DNA from: Streptomyces hayashii
GTDB taxonomy: Bacteria; Actinomycetota; Actinomycetes; Streptomycetales; Streptomycetaceae
NCBI RefSeq assembly: GCF_024539815.1
Contig: NZ_JAHHIU010000083.1
Span: 43,565-107,564 of the forward strand
Direction of reading: 5' to 3'
Length of the DNA stretch: 64,000 nt
Part shown: piece after piece, positions 1-9,629 of the stretch
Position numbering within the stretch: position 1 is the first letter of the stretch
How the letters are laid out: every line of letters starts with the position of its first letter
Made by a program: the position numbers and the translations under genes
The notes under the pieces: generated by a model
Seen by the model: only the letters and a program-made list of their open reading frames with translations
Database searches by the model: none
Told to the model about the DNA's origin: nothing

Positions 1-768
1 AAGCCCGAGATCATCATGGTCACCCCCTCCTACATGCTCACCCTCCTGGACGAGTTCGAGCGCCAGCGCGTCGACCCGCGCTCCACCTCCCTTCAGGTCG
101 GCATCTTCGGCGCCGAGCCCTGGACCGAGGAGATGCGCCGCGAGATCGAGGAGCGCTTGGACATCCACGCCGTCGACATCTACGGCCTGTCCGAGGTGAT
201 CGGCCCCGGCGTCGCCCAGGAGTGTGTGGAGACCAAGGACGGCCTGCACGTGTGGGAGGACCACTTCTACCCCGAGATCGTCGACCCGGTCATGAACGAC
301 GTCATGCCCGACGGCGAGGGCGGCGAGCTGGCCTTCACCTCCCTCACCAAGGAGGCGCTGCCGATCGTCCGCTACCGTACGCGCGACCTCACCCGGCTGC
401 TGCCGGGTACCGCCCGGCCCGCCTTCCGCCGCATCGAGAAGATCACAGGCCGCTGCGACGACGTGATCATCCTGCGTGGGGTGAACGTCTTCCCCAGCCA
501 GATCGAGGAGATCGTGCTGCGCGCCCCCGGCATGGCCCCTCACTTCCAGGTCCAGCTGAGCCGGCGCGGGCGCATGGACCACATGACCATCCTCGTCGAG
601 GCCCGGCCCGGCACTGGGCCGGAACAGCGCGAGACCGCCGCGAAGGCCATCGGCCAAGGCGTCAAGGACGGCGTCGGCGTGACCGTCGAGGTCACCGTCG
701 CCGAACCGGAGACTCTGGAGCGCTCGCTGGGCAAGCTCCGCCGGGTCAAGGACCTGCGCCAGGCGTGA
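1..768 (+). CDS. paaK: Phenylacetate-CoA ligase, C-terminal part (5' end outside window)
   Basis: The frame is open from base 1, so the N-terminal half lies upstream. The visible 255 residues match the adenylate-forming PaaK family, which converts phenylacetate, ATP and CoA to phenylacetyl-CoA in the cytoplasm. Visible signatures are YGLSEVIGPGV (adenylate and aromatic-acid pocket), the hinge RYRTRDLT, the GRCDDVIILRGVNVFPSQIE segment typical of PaaK, and a late SLGKLRRV carrying the A10-type lysine. It may instead activate another aromatic acid. The rest of the paa pathway is not in view, and 348 bp separate it from narG. Confidence 0.85.
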   Translation, partial: KPEIIMVTPSYMLTLLDEFERQRVDPRSTSLQVGIFGAEPWTEEMRREIEERLDIHAVDIYGLSEVIGPGVAQECVETKDGLHVWEDHFYPEIVDPVMNDVMPDGEGGELAFTSLTKEALPIVRYRTRDLTRLLPGTARPAFRRIEKITGRCDDVIILRGVNVFPSQIEEIVLRAPGMAPHFQVQLSRRGRMDHMTILVEARPGTGPEQRETAAKAIGQGVKDGVGVTVEVTVAEPETLERSLGKLRRVKDLRQA

Positions 769-1008
769 ACTCCCCATTTCCCACGATGAGTTGGTGAACA
801 GAACGCCCGGACGCCCGACCGAACCGGGCGCCACGGCCCGTACGCGCTGCACCTGCACCTGCACCTGCGGCTGCGCCAGTCTGGGAGGGGGAATCGGCCG
901 CCCGGCAGGCACGGAATGCGGTCGTACGGATGGGCGTCTGCGGTTCGATCAGTGCCCGGCATGCACGTCAGGCGCAGACGGCTCTCCCGCCGACCGGGCC
1001 CGGGTACC

Positions 1009-1078
1009 GGGACCATTGGTCCCTGTCGTGACCGGCCGGATGGGGCCGAAAGGCCGTCCGGCAGGGACCGCCGGCCCC
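1009..1078. promoter_or_regulatory. Three DosR/DevR-like boxes upstream of narG
   Basis: Box 1 (1009-1024) is GGGACCATTGGTCCCT, a perfect dyad. Box 2 (1043-1057, GGGCCGAAAGGCCGT) is weaker. Box 3 (1064-1078) is GGGACCGCCGGCCCC. All resemble the GGGAC-type operators bound by DosR/DevR (OsdR in Streptomyces), the hypoxia and NO response regulators. Box 3 ends 38 bp before the narG start. Binding is inferred from sequence only. The rest of the 769-1116 gap holds no gene that I can support, only a short GCACCT triple repeat near 849-866. Confidence 0.6.
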
Positions 1079-1116
1079 AGGTGCAGTACGGCCGGTGGCC
1101 TCTAGCGTTCCCGGCC

Positions 1117-4100
1117 ATGGAGAACGATCGGAACGCACGGCGCCAGGCGTCGCCCGCCGGTGAGGGCTGGCCGCTGGCCGCCCGCAGACTGTTGACCCGC
1201 CGCGAGGTGTCGGCCGACGGTCGCGCCGTGTTCGGTGAGAACGACGGCAAGTGGGAGGGCTTCTACCGGGACCGGTGGGCGCACGACAAGGTGGTGCGTT
1301 CCACGCACGGGGTCAACTGCACGGGCTCGTGTTCGTGGATGGTGTACGTCAAGGACGGGATCATCACCTGGGAGCACCAGGCCACCGACTACCCCTCGAT
1401 CGGGGCGGACTGCCCCGAGTACGAGCCGCGCGGCTGTCCGCGCGGGGCGTCGTTCTCCTGGTACACGTACTCGCCGAGCCGGGTCCGCTACCCGTACGTG
1501 CGCGGTACGTTGCTCAAGCTGTGGCGTGAGGCACGCAAGCGGCTCGGCGACCCGGTGGCGGCCTGGGCCGAGATCACCGGCGATCCGGCGAAGGCACGCG
1601 CCTACAAGCGGGCCCGCGGCAAGGGCGGCCTGGTGCGCGCCGACTGGGACGAGGTGTCCGAGCTGGTCGCCGCCGCCCAGGTCCACACGATCAAGCGGTA
1701 CGGCCCCGACCGCGTCGCCGGCTTCTCCCCGATCCCGGCGATGTCGATGGCGTCCTTCGCGGCCGGCGCCCGCTACACGTCGCTGATCGGCGGGACCCTG
1801 CTGTCGTTCTACGACTGGTACGCGGACCTGCCGATCGCCTCGCCGCAGGTCTTCGGTGACCAGACGGACGTGCCCGAGGCGGCGGACTGGTGGAACGCCG
1901 GCTATCTGATCATGTGGGGCTCGAACATTCCCGTGACCCGCACGCCGGACGCGCACTTCCTGACCGAGACCCGCTACAACGGCACCAAGGTCGTCGCGGT
2001 CAGCCCCGACTACGCCGACAACGTCAAGCACGCCGACGAGTGGCTGTCCCCGCACCCCGGCACGGACGGGGCGCTGGCGATGGCCATGGGGCACGTGATT
2101 CTGCGGGAGTTCCTGGTCGACCGCGAAGTGCCGTACTTTCAGGACTACCTGCGCAGGTTCACTGACGCGCCCTTCCTGGTGACCTTGCGCGAGCACGACC
2201 ACGGTCTCGTCCCGGACGGGTTCCTCACGGCGGCCGACCTCGGCCGTGACGAGGAGAACGCCGAGTTCAAGACCGTCCTCATGGACCGGGCCACCGGCGA
2301 ACCGGTGGTCCCCGGCGGCTCGCTCGGCTTCCGGTGGGGGGAAGCCGGGCGAGGCCGCTGGAACCTCGACCTGGGCGATGTCGTCCCCGAGCTGAGCCTG
2401 CTGGACCAGGCCGAGGAGAGCGTCGAGATCGCGCTGCCCCGGTTCGACGAGGGCGCCACCGAGGGCGGTTCGGTCATGGTCCGGGGCGTTCCGGTCCGCC
2501 GGATCGGCGGACGGCTCGTCACCACCGTCTTCGACCTGATGCTCGCCCAGTACGGAGTGAAGCGCCCCGGGCTGCCCGGCAAATGGCCGACGTCGTACGA
2601 GGACGCGAGCGCGTGTCACACCCCTGCCTGGCAGGAGACGATCACCTCCGTGCCGGCCGAACAGGCTGCCCGGATCGCCCGGGAGTTCGCCCGCAACGCC
2701 GAGCGCACGAACGGCCGGTCCATGATCGCGCTGGGCGCAGGCACCAACCACTGGTTCCACTCCGACACCATCTACCGGGCGTTCCTGGCGCTGACCACGA
2801 TGACCGGCTGCCAGGGTGTCAACGGCGGCGGCTGGGCGCACTACGTCGGTCAGGAGAAGGTCCGCCCGGTCACCGGCCAGCAGCACCTGTCGTTCGCCTT
2901 CGACTGGCAGCGGCCGACGCGTCACATGGCGGGCACGTCGTACTGGTACCTGAACTCCGACCAGTGGCGCTACGAGGCGTTCGGACCCGACGAACTGGCA
3001 TCCCCGCTCGGTGAGGGGCGCTTCAAGGGCAAGGCGTTCGCGGACACGCTCGCGCAGGCCGTGCGGCTGGGCTGGACGCCCGGCCATCCCGGCTTCGACC
3101 GCAACCCGCTCGATCTGACGGACGAGGCGGCCGCCCGGGGCCGTCCGGTCGCCGAGCACATCGTCGACGAGCTGAAGTCGGGGCGGCTGCGGTTCGCCGT
3201 CGAGGATCCCGACGCCCCGGCCAACTTCCCGCGGGTGCTGACCGTGTGGCGGGCGAACCTGCTGGGCTCCTCCGGCAAGGGCAACGAGTACTTCCTGCGC
3301 CACCTGCTGGGCACGGACGCGGCGGTCCGCTCCGAACAGACGCCGCCCGAGGGGCGCCCGAAGGAGGTGGTGTGGCGGGACGAGGCGCCCGAGGGCAAGC
3401 TCGACCTGCTGGTCACCATGGACTTCCGGATGACCTCCACCGGTCTGCTCTCCGACGTGGTCCTGCCGGCGGCGACCTGGTACGAGAAGGACGACCTCTC
3501 CAGCACGGACATGCACCCCTTCGTGCACGCCTTCACCCCGGCCATCGCCCCGCCCTGGCAGGCCCGCACCGACTACGACACCTTCCTCACCATCGCCGAC
3601 AAGTTCAGTGAACTGGCCGCCGAGCACCTGGGCACCCGCACCGACGTCCTCGCGGTGCCGCTGCTGCACGACACCCCGGACGAACTCGCCCAGCCCGGCG
3701 GCGTCGTGCGGGACTGGAAGAACGGGGAGTGCGAGCCGGTTCCCGGCCGGACCATGCCAAAGCTGGTCGTCATCGAGCGGGACTACGCCGCGATCGCGCA
3801 GAAGATGCGCGCCGTCGGCCCGCTGCTGGACACCCTGGGCACCACCACCAAGGGCGTCACCGTCCACCCGGACAAGGAGATCGACGAACTCCGGCACCGC
3901 AACGGCACCGTCAGGGACGGCATCGCCGCCGGGCGCCCCTCGCTGGCCACCGCCTCCGACATGTGCGAGGCGATCCTGGCCCTGTCCGGCACGACCAACG
4001 GGCGGCTGGCCACCGAGGGTTTCCGCGAACTGGAACGGCAGACCGGCAGCGAGGGCCTGGTGGAGCTGGCCTCCGAGCGCGAGGCGGAGCGGATCACCTT

Positions 4101-4815
4101 CGCCGACACCCGCACCCAGCCGCGCGCGGTGATGACCTCCTACGAGTGGTCCGGCTCGGAGACCGGCGGGCGCCGCTACTCGCCGTTCGTGATCAACACC
4201 GAGCACAAGAAGCCCTGGCACACCCTCACCGGCCGGCAGCACTTCTTCGTCCAGCACGACTGGATCGCCGAGCTCGGTGAACAGCTTCCCGTCTACCGGC
4301 CCCCACTGAACACGCCCCGCCACTTCGGCGACGAGCACCTGCACGAGAAGGGCCGGGCGGAGGTGACGGTCCGCTATCTGACCCCGCACTCGAAGTGGTC
4401 CATCCACTCGAACTACCAGGACAACAAGCACATGCTCGACCTGTCCCGCGGCGGTCCCACGATCTGGATGTCGGTGCAGGACGCCGAGAAGATCGGCGTC
4501 AAGGACAACGAGTGGATCGAGGCGTACAACCGCAACGGCGTCGTCGCCGCCCGCGCCGTCGTCACCCACCGCATGCCCGAGGGCACCGTGTACATGTACC
4601 ACGCCCAGGACCGCAACGTGAACGTGCCCAGGACCGAGGTCAGCGGCAAGCGCGGCGGCATTCACAACTCCCTGACCCGGCTGCTGCTCAAGCCCACCCA
4701 TCTCGCGGGCGGCTACGCCCAGTTCACCTACGCCTTCAACTACTACGGCCCGACCGGAAACCAGCGCGACGAAGTCACCGTGATCCGCCGCCGCAGCCAG
4801 CGAGTGGAGTACTGA
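1117..4815 (+). CDS. narG: Respiratory nitrate reductase alpha subunit NarG
   Basis: This is the catalytic molybdenum subunit that reduces nitrate to nitrite with electrons from menaquinol, on the inner face of the membrane. ATG 1117 gives 1232 residues, the usual NarG length; the frame is open further upstream but that part is not conserved. The FS0 iron-sulfur ligands are His64, Cys68 and Cys72 (HGVNCTGSC) and Cys107 (RGCPRG). SNIPVTRTPDAHF contains the Asp that binds molybdenum as in E. coli NarG. The C-terminal molybdopterin-binding domain is complete. narH begins one base after the stop, so the genes are co-transcribed. Confidence 0.97.
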   Translation: MENDRNARRQASPAGEGWPLAARRLLTRREVSADGRAVFGENDGKWEGFYRDRWAHDKVVRSTHGVNCTGSCSWMVYVKDGIITWEHQATDYPSIGADCPEYEPRGCPRGASFSWYTYSPSRVRYPYVRGTLLKLWREARKRLGDPVAAWAEITGDPAKARAYKRARGKGGLVRADWDEVSELVAAAQVHTIKRYGPDRVAGFSPIPAMSMASFAAGARYTSLIGGTLLSFYDWYADLPIASPQVFGDQTDVPEAADWWNAGYLIMWGSNIPVTRTPDAHFLTETRYNGTKVVAVSPDYADNVKHADEWLSPHPGTDGALAMAMGHVILREFLVDREVPYFQDYLRRFTDAPFLVTLREHDHGLVPDGFLTAADLGRDEENAEFKTVLMDRATGEPVVPGGSLGFRWGEAGRGRWNLDLGDVVPELSLLDQAEESVEIALPRFDEGATEGGSVMVRGVPVRRIGGRLVTTVFDLMLAQYGVKRPGLPGKWPTSYEDASACHTPAWQETITSVPAEQAARIAREFARNAERTNGRSMIALGAGTNHWFHSDTIYRAFLALTTMTGCQGVNGGGWAHYVGQEKVRPVTGQQHLSFAFDWQRPTRHMAGTSYWYLNSDQWRYEAFGPDELASPLGEGRFKGKAFADTLAQAVRLGWTPGHPGFDRNPLDLTDEAAARGRPVAEHIVDELKSGRLRFAVEDPDAPANFPRVLTVWRANLLGSSGKGNEYFLRHLLGTDAAVRSEQTPPEGRPKEVVWRDEAPEGKLDLLVTMDFRMTSTGLLSDVVLPAATWYEKDDLSSTDMHPFVHAFTPAIAPPWQARTDYDTFLTIADKFSELAAEHLGTRTDVLAVPLLHDTPDELAQPGGVVRDWKNGECEPVPGRTMPKLVVIERDYAAIAQKMRAVGPLLDTLGTTTKGVTVHPDKEIDELRHRNGTVRDGIAAGRPSLATASDMCEAILALSGTTNGRLATEGFRELERQTGSEGLVELASEREAERITFADTRTQPRAVMTSYEWSGSETGGRRYSPFVINTEHKKPWHTLTGRQHFFVQHDWIAELGEQLPVYRPPLNTPRHFGDEHLHEKGRAEVTVRYLTPHSKWSIHSNYQDNKHMLDLSRGGPTIWMSVQDAEKIGVKDNEWIEAYNRNGVVAARAVVTHRMPEGTVYMYHAQDRNVNVPRTEVSGKRGGIHNSLTRLLLKPTHLAGGYAQFTYAFNYYGPTGNQRDEVTVIRRRSQRVEY

Positions 4816-4816
4816 C

Positions 4817-6352
4817 ATGCGCGTGATGGCCCAGATCGCGATGGTGATGAACCTCGACAAGTGCATCGGCTGCCACACCTGCTCGGTCACCTGCAAGCAG
4901 ACGTGGACCAACCGCACCGGCGTCGAGTACGCCTGGTTCAACAACGTCGAGACCAAGCCCGGCGTCGGCTACCCCCGCCGCTACGAGGACCAGGAGCAGT
5001 GGAAGGGCGGCTGGATGCTCGACAGGCGCGGACGGCTCGTCCTGCGCTCCGGCGGCCGGATCAAACGGCTGCTGTCGATCTTCTCCAACCCCGACCTGCC
5101 CTCCATCGAGGACTATTACGAGCCGGTCACCTACGACTACGACAATCTGGTCAGCGCCCCCGCCCAGAAGGACATCCCCGTCGCCCGCCCGCGATCGGTG
5201 CTCACCGGCAGGCCCACCGCGATCACCTGGGGCGCCAACTGGGAGGACGGCCTCGGCGGCGCCCCCGAGAACGCCGGCGGCGACCCCAACCTGAGCGGTG
5301 AGTGGGCGCAGAGGGTCAAGTTCGAGTTCGAGCAGACGTTCCTGTTCCACCTGCCGCGGCTGTGCGAGCACTGCCTCAACCCGGCCTGCGTGTCGGCCTG
5401 TCCGTCGGGCGCGATGTACAAGCGGGTCGAGGACGGCATCGTCCTCGTCGACCAGGACCGCTGCCGCGGCTGGCGGATGTGCGTGACCGCGTGCCCGTAC
5501 AAGAAGGTGTACGTCAACCACGCCACCGGCAAGGCCGAGAAGTGCACCTTCTGCTTCCCCCGCGTCGAGGCCGGCCAGCCCACCGTCTGCTCCGAGACCT
5601 GCGTCGGCCGCCTGCGCTACCTCGGACTGCTCCTCTACGATGCCGACCGCGTCGGCGAGGCCGCCGCCACCCCCGACGAGAAGGACCTCCTCGACGCCCA
5701 GCGCGGAGTGTTCCTCGACCCGCACGATCCCGAAGTCCGCGCGGCCGCAAGGGAATCCGGTATCCCCGAGGACTGGCTGGACGCCGCCCGCCGCTCCCCG
5801 GTGTACGACCTGGTCATACGCTACAAGGTGGCCCTGCCGCTGCACCCGGAGTACCGGACGATGCCGATGGTCTGGTACGTGCCCCCGCTCTCGCCCGTCC
5901 TCGACGCCGTCGACGCGGCGGGCGGCAACCAGGACGACCCCGACCACGTCTTCGCCGCCGTCACCCGGCTGCGCATCCCGCTGGAATACCTGGCCGAGCT
6001 GTTCACCGCCGGCGACACCGACGTCGTCGCCGGCGTGCTGATGAAGCTCACCGCATTGCGCTCGTACATGCGCGAGCGCACCCTCGGCGAGGACGGCGAC
6101 GAGACCGTGCTCAAGGCCGTCGGTCTGACCGCACGCGAGGCGCGGGACCTGCACCGCCTCCTCGCCGTCGCCAAGTACGCCGACCGGTACGTCGTCCCCG
6201 CGGCCCACAAGGAGGACGCCGCCGCGCTCACCGCGACGGAGGACCGCTGCCCGGTCGAGACGTCCGGCGCCGCCGAACCGCGCAAGGTCATGCTCGGCAT
6301 CCCCACCCTGCGCCGTCGTACGTCCGAAACGCCCACCGGAGGCCAGCTGTGA
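4817..6352 (+). CDS. narH: Nitrate reductase beta subunit NarH
   Basis: NarH (511 residues) carries electrons from NarI to NarG through four iron-sulfur clusters. The cysteine blocks are in canonical order: CIGCHTCSVTC near the N-terminus, then CEHCLNPACVSACP, then CRGWRMCVTACP, and CTFCF with a late CSETC. The Trp in CRGWRMC replaces a cysteine, as expected for the single [3Fe-4S] cluster of NarH. ATG 4817 follows the narG stop directly. The last bases overlap narJ, giving translational coupling. Confidence 0.96.
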   Translation: MRVMAQIAMVMNLDKCIGCHTCSVTCKQTWTNRTGVEYAWFNNVETKPGVGYPRRYEDQEQWKGGWMLDRRGRLVLRSGGRIKRLLSIFSNPDLPSIEDYYEPVTYDYDNLVSAPAQKDIPVARPRSVLTGRPTAITWGANWEDGLGGAPENAGGDPNLSGEWAQRVKFEFEQTFLFHLPRLCEHCLNPACVSACPSGAMYKRVEDGIVLVDQDRCRGWRMCVTACPYKKVYVNHATGKAEKCTFCFPRVEAGQPTVCSETCVGRLRYLGLLLYDADRVGEAAATPDEKDLLDAQRGVFLDPHDPEVRAAARESGIPEDWLDAARRSPVYDLVIRYKVALPLHPEYRTMPMVWYVPPLSPVLDAVDAAGGNQDDPDHVFAAVTRLRIPLEYLAELFTAGDTDVVAGVLMKLTALRSYMRERTLGEDGDETVLKAVGLTAREARDLHRLLAVAKYADRYVVPAAHKEDAAALTATEDRCPVETSGAAEPRKVMLGIPTLRRRTSETPTGGQL

Positions 6353-7173
6353 GCCCACTGCCCGCGACCGTTCCCGCCGCGATCCGCTCGCACGTCCGGG
6401 CCGCTGTGCGCCGCCCGGGCCGCACGGCCCGGACGCGACGCCCGGCCCTGCTCACGCCGGAGGAGACCCAGGACCGGGCCCTGCTGCTGCGGCTGTGCTC
6501 GCTGCTGCTTCAGTATCCGGACACCGAACTCACTGCCGCCCGACCGGTGCTGAGCGCCGCGGTCCGGGCGTTGGCGCCCTCGCCCGCCGCCGAGCACCTG
6601 GCCGACTGCACCGACTGGCTCACGGGCCGGGAAACGGAGGCGCTGGAGCGGCACTACGTCGAGATGTTCGACCTGCGCCGCAAGAGCAGCCTCTACCTCA
6701 CCTACTACCTGCACGGCGACACCCGTCGGCGCGGCATGGCCCTGCTCACCCTCAACCAGCGCTACAAGGCAGCGGGGTGGGACACCGACGGAGGTGAACT
6801 GCCCGACCACCTGCCGGTCGTCCTGGAGTTCGCCGCCCTCGTCGGCCCGGGTGGCGGCGAGGCGCCGCTGCGTCAGCACCGCCGCGGTCTCGAACTGATC
6901 CACCGGGCGCTGACGGACGCCGACTCCCCCTACCGGCACGTCCTGGCCGCGCTGCTCACCCTGCTGCCTCCCTCCACCAAGGCGGACCGCGCGGCGGTGG
7001 CGCTGCTCGTCGCCGAGGGCCCGCCGAACGAGGAGGTCGGCCTCGACCCGTACGGCACGTACGGAGAGGGGGAGTTCGCGCCTCCGGGCACGTTCGTGCC
7101 GCCGACGGCCGCTGCGCCGACGCGGGTACCGGCCGCCGGCCCGAGGACCACTCCCACGGAGGGCGCCCGATGA
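6349..7173 (+). CDS. narJ: Nitrate reductase assembly chaperone NarJ
   Basis: NarJ is a cytoplasmic chaperone needed to insert the molybdenum cofactor into NarG and dock NarGH on NarI; it is not part of the mature enzyme. The GTG start at 6349 overlaps the narH stop in a GTGA arrangement and has GGAGG eight bases upstream. The NarJ/TorD-type helical core is visible (LLRLCSLLLQYPDTEL, then ALERHYVEMFDLRRKSSLYL). At 274 residues it is slightly long, with a basic, Arg-rich N-terminal extension of about 40 residues and a Pro-rich tail. Confidence 0.92.
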   Translation: MSPLPATVPAAIRSHVRAAVRRPGRTARTRRPALLTPEETQDRALLLRLCSLLLQYPDTELTAARPVLSAAVRALAPSPAAEHLADCTDWLTGRETEALERHYVEMFDLRRKSSLYLTYYLHGDTRRRGMALLTLNQRYKAAGWDTDGGELPDHLPVVLEFAALVGPGGGEAPLRQHRRGLELIHRALTDADSPYRHVLAALLTLLPPSTKADRAAVALLVAEGPPNEEVGLDPYGTYGEGEFAPPGTFVPPTAAAPTRVPAAGPRTTPTEGAR

Positions 7174-7946
7174 ACGCCGCTTCGTTCTCACGGCCGGCCG
7201 CAGCGCCGTTGAGCGGAACCGACCTCCTGCTGTGGGTCGCGATCCCCTACATCTGCCTCGCGGTGTTCGCCGTCGGACACATCTGGCGCTACCGCAGGGA
7301 TCAATTCGGCTGGACCACGCACACCAGCCAGCTGCTCGAACACCGCTGGCTGCGCTGGGGCAGCCCGTTGTTCCACCTCGGCGCTCTCATGGTCATCGCC
7401 GGCCATGTCGTGGGCCTCGCCGTTCCGGACTCGTGGACCGAGGCCGTCGGCATCACCGAGCACGCGTACCACACCACGGCCGTCTGGGCGGGTTCGGTGG
7501 CGGGCGTCGCCATGGTCGCAGGGCTGGGCATGCTGTGCGCCCGCCGGCTGCTGACCCGTTCCATCCGTCTGGGCACCGACCGCAGCGACAAGCTCCTCTT
7601 CCCGCTGCTGTCCGCCACCGTGCTGCTCGGCATCACCGCAACCGCCGCGCACAACGTCTTCGGCCCGGGCTACGACTACCGCTCCACCGTCTCGGTCTGG
7701 TTCCGCGGCCTGTTCGTCCTGCAGCCGAAGCCGGAGGCTATCGCCGGAGCCCCGCTGCTGTTCCAGCTGCACGCGCTGACCGCCTTCCTGCTCTTCGCCG
7801 CCTGGCCGTTCACCCGCCTCGTCCATGTGTGGAGCGCCCCGATCGGATACCTGGCCCGCCCGTACCTGCTCTACCGGCGACGGGCCGCACCGGCGTCGGC
7901 CCCGGCAGCGGGGGGCCGGCCCCGGTCGGTCTCCAGCTCCCGGTGA
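7170..7946 (+). CDS. narI: Nitrate reductase gamma subunit NarI (cytochrome b)
   Basis: NarI anchors the complex in the membrane and oxidises menaquinol through two b haems. The start overlaps narJ by ATGA. Five hydrophobic segments are visible. Haem-ligand histidines are expected in FHLGALMVIAGHVVGL and in FQLHALTAFLLF with the following LVHVWS. At 258 residues it is slightly longer than usual, with a charged Ala/Pro-rich cytoplasmic tail. It is the last gene of the narGHJI unit; a strong hairpin follows. Confidence 0.95.
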   Translation: MNAASFSRPAAAPLSGTDLLLWVAIPYICLAVFAVGHIWRYRRDQFGWTTHTSQLLEHRWLRWGSPLFHLGALMVIAGHVVGLAVPDSWTEAVGITEHAYHTTAVWAGSVAGVAMVAGLGMLCARRLLTRSIRLGTDRSDKLLFPLLSATVLLGITATAAHNVFGPGYDYRSTVSVWFRGLFVLQPKPEAIAGAPLLFQLHALTAFLLFAAWPFTRLVHVWSAPIGYLARPYLLYRRRAAPASAPAAGGRPRSVSSSR

Positions 7947-8040
7947 GCGGGACGACCTTCGTACCCGCGCTCGCTCCGGGCCCGGTTCTGCCGGTCGGGA
8001 GTGCGAATGGCGTCGTTCACGAGCATCAGGCCATCATCAG

Positions 8041-8071
8041 CCGGCCGCCCTGCGCCGGGCAGGGCGGCCGG
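8041..8071. terminator. Hairpin after narI
   Basis: A perfect 13-bp inverted repeat (arms 8041-8053 and 8059-8071, five-base loop) lies 94 bp after the narI stop. There is no T-run, as is common for high-GC actinobacterial terminators. It separates narGHJI from narK. Confidence 0.55.
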
Positions 8072-8207
8072 CCCTGATTCCGTCTCTGCGCCCGGCAGCG
8101 GACGCCCGCAGCCACCGCTCCGACGGAGTCGCGCGAGCAATGCGGGACACGGATGTGCCGAAGAGGGGCGGCCGGCCCCGGCGTTGAGGACCGTCAGCCC
8201 CGCTCCA

Positions 8208-8222
8208 GGGACTCATGGCCCC
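8208..8222. promoter_or_regulatory. DosR/DevR-like box upstream of narK
   Basis: GGGACTCATGGCCCC matches the same operator class as the boxes before narG (GGGAC, spacer, GGCCC). It lies about 130 bp before the chosen narK start. This suggests that narK has its own promoter under the same regulator. The rest of the 7947-8351 gap shows no other gene. Confidence 0.5.
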
Positions 8223-8351
8223 ATGCCGCTCGGATGCCCCCTGACGGACAGTGACTCACGGGCCGCCCGTCCGCGGGGCAAGAAGTCCCGCGGATTCCCC
8301 GCGGCCCCTGACGCAAGAACTGCCATGAGCAAGAGGGAAGGGACGGCCAGC

Positions 8352-9599
8352 ATGGTCCAGTCTTCGATGACGGAGAACAAGAAGGCGGCCTCGGGCTCGC
8401 CGGCGCCCGGACGGGCCTGGCTGATGCTGACCCTGGCCACCCTGGGGTTCGCCGTCAACTTCTGGGCCTGGGCGCTGCTCAGCCCGCTCGGCCCCCGCTT
8501 CAAGGACACCCTGGGCCTGACCTCCTTCGAGCAGTCCCTGCTCGTGGCCGTGCCGGTCGTCGTCGGTTCCCTGGGCCGCATCCCGGTCGGAGCACTCACC
8601 GACCGGTTCGGCGGACGGGTCATGTTCCCGATCGTCTCGGCGGCCACCATCGTTCCGGTGCTCTATCTGGGCCTGGCCGGACACTCCTCGCTCGCCGCGC
8701 TGCTGGCCGGGGGGTTCTTCCTCGGCGTCGGCGGCACCGCCTTCGCCGTGGGCGTGCCCTTCGTCAACGCCTGGTTCCCGCCCGAGCGGCGAGGGCTTGC
8801 CATCGGCGTCTTCGGCATGGGCATGGGCGGCACCGCCGTCAGCGCCCTGACCACCGTGAAACTGGTCGACGCCCACAGCATGTCGACGCCCTTCCTGATC
8901 ACCGCAGCCGTCCTCGCGGCCTACGCCCTGGTCGCCGCGTTGGTGCTGCGCGACGCCCCCGGACGCAGTGTGCCGACCGAGCCGCTGCGCCGACGTCTGG
9001 CCGCCACCCTGCGCCTGGGCATCACCTGGCAGGCGTCCGCCTTGTACGCCGTCGCCTTCGGCGGCTACGTCGCCTTCTCCGTCTACCTGCCCACCTACCT
9101 CAAGACCGGCTACGCACTGACCCAGGCGGACGCCGCGAACCGGATGGCCGGCTTCGTGCTGCTGGCCGTGGCGATGCGCCCCATCGGCGGCTGGCTCTCC
9201 GACCGCACAGGCCCGGTGCGAGTGCTGGCCGGCGCCCTGGGCGTGGTGCTGGCCGGGGCCCTCGCGCAGTCCTTCACCCCGGCCCTGGCCCCGGTAGGCA
9301 CGATCGCCTTCCTGGCCATGGCCGCCGCGCTGGGCGCGGGCAGCGGCGCGGTGTTCGCACTCGTGGCCCTGACGGCCCCGGCGAACAAGGTCGGCACGGT
9401 CACCGGGATCGTCGGTGCCGCGGGCGGCCTGGGCGGCTTCGTCCCGCCGCTGCTGATGGGCTCGCTCTACGGGGCCTACGGCTCCTACGCGATCGGCCTC
9501 GTCCTGCTGGCCGCGGTCGCGGCGGCGGCGCTGGCCTTCACCCAGACCGGCGTGCGGCACGCACTCGCCCGCCGCACACCCGCCGTCCACTCCCACTGA
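8352..9599 (+). CDS. narK: Nitrate/nitrite transporter NarK (MFS)
   Basis: A 415-residue major facilitator with about twelve hydrophobic segments, of the NarK/NasA nitrate-nitrite porter group. It would import nitrate and/or export the nitrite formed by NarGHI. The MFS loop motif is visible as GALTDRFGGRVMF, and the glycine-rich nitrate-signature regions as GVGGTAFAVGVPFVNAWFP and VTGIVGAAGGLGGFVPP. ATG 8352 is chosen because AGGGAAGGGA stands just upstream; ATG 8325 in the same frame has no clear ribosome site. Hemerythrin follows 30 bp later. Confidence 0.9.
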   Translation: MVQSSMTENKKAASGSPAPGRAWLMLTLATLGFAVNFWAWALLSPLGPRFKDTLGLTSFEQSLLVAVPVVVGSLGRIPVGALTDRFGGRVMFPIVSAATIVPVLYLGLAGHSSLAALLAGGFFLGVGGTAFAVGVPFVNAWFPPERRGLAIGVFGMGMGGTAVSALTTVKLVDAHSMSTPFLITAAVLAAYALVAALVLRDAPGRSVPTEPLRRRLAATLRLGITWQASALYAVAFGGYVAFSVYLPTYLKTGYALTQADAANRMAGFVLLAVAMRPIGGWLSDRTGPVRVLAGALGVVLAGALAQSFTPALAPVGTIAFLAMAAALGAGSGAVFALVALTAPANKVGTVTGIVGAAGGLGGFVPPLLMGSLYGAYGSYAIGLVLLAAVAAAALAFTQTGVRHALARRTPAVHSH

Positions 9600-9629
9600 A
9601 CCGACGCAGAGCAGAACCGGAGCCCTTCG

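Noticed and set aside
1102..4956. Very long minus-strand open frame opposite narG
   Set aside because: It is a shadow of narG caused by codon bias at high GC; no motifs and no ribosome site, while the plus-strand product is a complete NarG.
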